Assembly (NCBI GenBank): GCA_031253835.1
Contig: JAIRVP010000035.1
Location: forward strand, 86,850-150,849
Reading direction: 5' to 3'
DNA length: 64,000 nt
Source of the DNA: Burkholderia sp.
GTDB taxonomy: Bacteria; Pseudomonadota; Gammaproteobacteria; Burkholderiales; Burkholderiaceae
Shown here: positions 63,752 through 64,000 of the stretch, piece by piece
Numbering within the stretch: the stretch's first letter is position 1
How the letters are laid out: every line of letters begins with the position of its first letter
Translations under genes and position numbers: made by a program
The notes under the pieces: model-generated
What the model was told of the DNA's origin: nothing
Seen by the model: only the letters and a program-made list of their open reading frames with translations
Database searches by the model: none

Positions 63752-64000
63752 TCACGCCATCGCGAACGCCGCCTTCAGGTCGGCCATCCGGCGCCGCTCG
63801 CGCGCGATCATCATCCGGTTCACGACGATCACGCCGATCGTCACGGCCGTGATGAACAGCGTCGCCAGTGCATTCATCTCCGGGTTCAGCCCCAGCCGCA
63901 CGCGCGAGAACACCACCAGCGGCAGCGTCGTCGAGCCCGGCCCCGACAGGAACGCCGACAGCACCAGGTCGTCGATCGACAGCGTGAACGACAGCAGCCA
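63752..64000 (-). CDS. Polyamine ABC transporter permease PotI-like, C-terminal part
   Basis: The 3' end of a gene that continues beyond the right edge; 82 codons plus stop are visible. The frame enters as WLLSFTLSIDDLVLSAFLSGPGSTTLPLVVFSRVRLGLNPEMNALATLF, which is the C-terminal EAA-adjacent part of the PotI/PotC permease of spermidine/putrescine importers, followed by a last transmembrane helix and a basic tail. It would be followed by the DUF3138 gene after 115 bp, in the same direction. Confidence 0.88.
   Translation of the reverse strand, partial: WLLSFTLSIDDLVLSAFLSGPGSTTLPLVVFSRVRLGLNPEMNALATLFITAVTIGVIVVNRMMIARERRRMADLKAAFAMA

Overview
The window is about 67% GC by eye, with strong G/C bias at third codon positions, and it encodes about 57 genes with few gaps. 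An OmpC-type porin, a DUF3138-type outer-membrane protein, a 5-oxoprolinase operon, a dpp operon of single-gene subunits and a complete flgNMA/flgBCDEFGHIJ-ycgR-flgKL block point to a beta-proteobacterium of the Burkholderia type, probably a main-chromosome segment. No rRNA, tRNA, prophage, insertion sequence or CRISPR array was seen.

Layout. 459-7923, almost all on the minus strand: a cationic amino-acid permease, a NarL-type response regulator with its soluble histidine kinase, ferredoxin-NADP reductase, a LysE/RhtB exporter, an endonuclease/phosphatase-fold protein, a secreted hypothetical protein and a nitroreductase. 8153-12621, plus strand: a Lon-like AAA+ ATPase running in frame into an FAD oxidoreductase, a 286-bp nested inverted-repeat element, a Tat-exported HiPIP and an MHS-type MFS transporter. 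12943-19759: dppABCDF and a TraB/GumN protein. 19760-20327 has no gene but holds a promoter and two terminators that look like a small-RNA locus. 20328-23530: pxpBCA (5-oxoproline to glutamate) with a divergent MarR-like regulator. 23605-29144: 5-formyl-THF cyclo-ligase, lytic transglycosylase, an NAD(P)-binding protein, a GST and the CCA-adding enzyme.

29187-33610: an XRE-cupin regulator divergent from an M24 peptidase (resembling the PsdR/MdpA pair of Pseudomonas) and a GDSL lipase. 33774-48096 is the flagellar rod/hook cluster: flgA-flgM-flgN leftward, flgB to flgJ rightward, then the brake gene ycgR and flgK-flgL. Three good sigma-28 promoters (TAAA-N15-GCCGATAA type) precede flgM, ycgR and flgK, which fits the class-III timing of these genes. 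48369-56835: an NCS2 uracil/xanthine permease, a LysR regulator next to a two-gene chromate transporter, a YoaK/DUF1275 protein, a porin, a small acidic/alanine-rich protein and glutathione reductase. 57365-59249: three consecutive lipoprotein genes (CsgG-like, DUF4810, DUF799). 59337-64000, minus strand: the end of a potI-like permease, a DUF3138 porin-like protein and two tandem PuuB-like FAD oxidases, suggesting polyamine uptake and breakdown.

Two themes recur. One is peptide, amino-acid and polyamine nutrition (APC permease, dpp, pxp, M24 peptidase, pot/puu-like genes). A shared TTTAGT...ACGAAA dyad near dppA and near the M24 peptidase hints at common control. The other is the ordered flagellar programme. 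The best candidates for something undescribed are the nested inverted-repeat element at 10487-10772 and the orphan promoter/terminator unit at 19891-20164. All functional names come from reading protein motifs; no database search was run.
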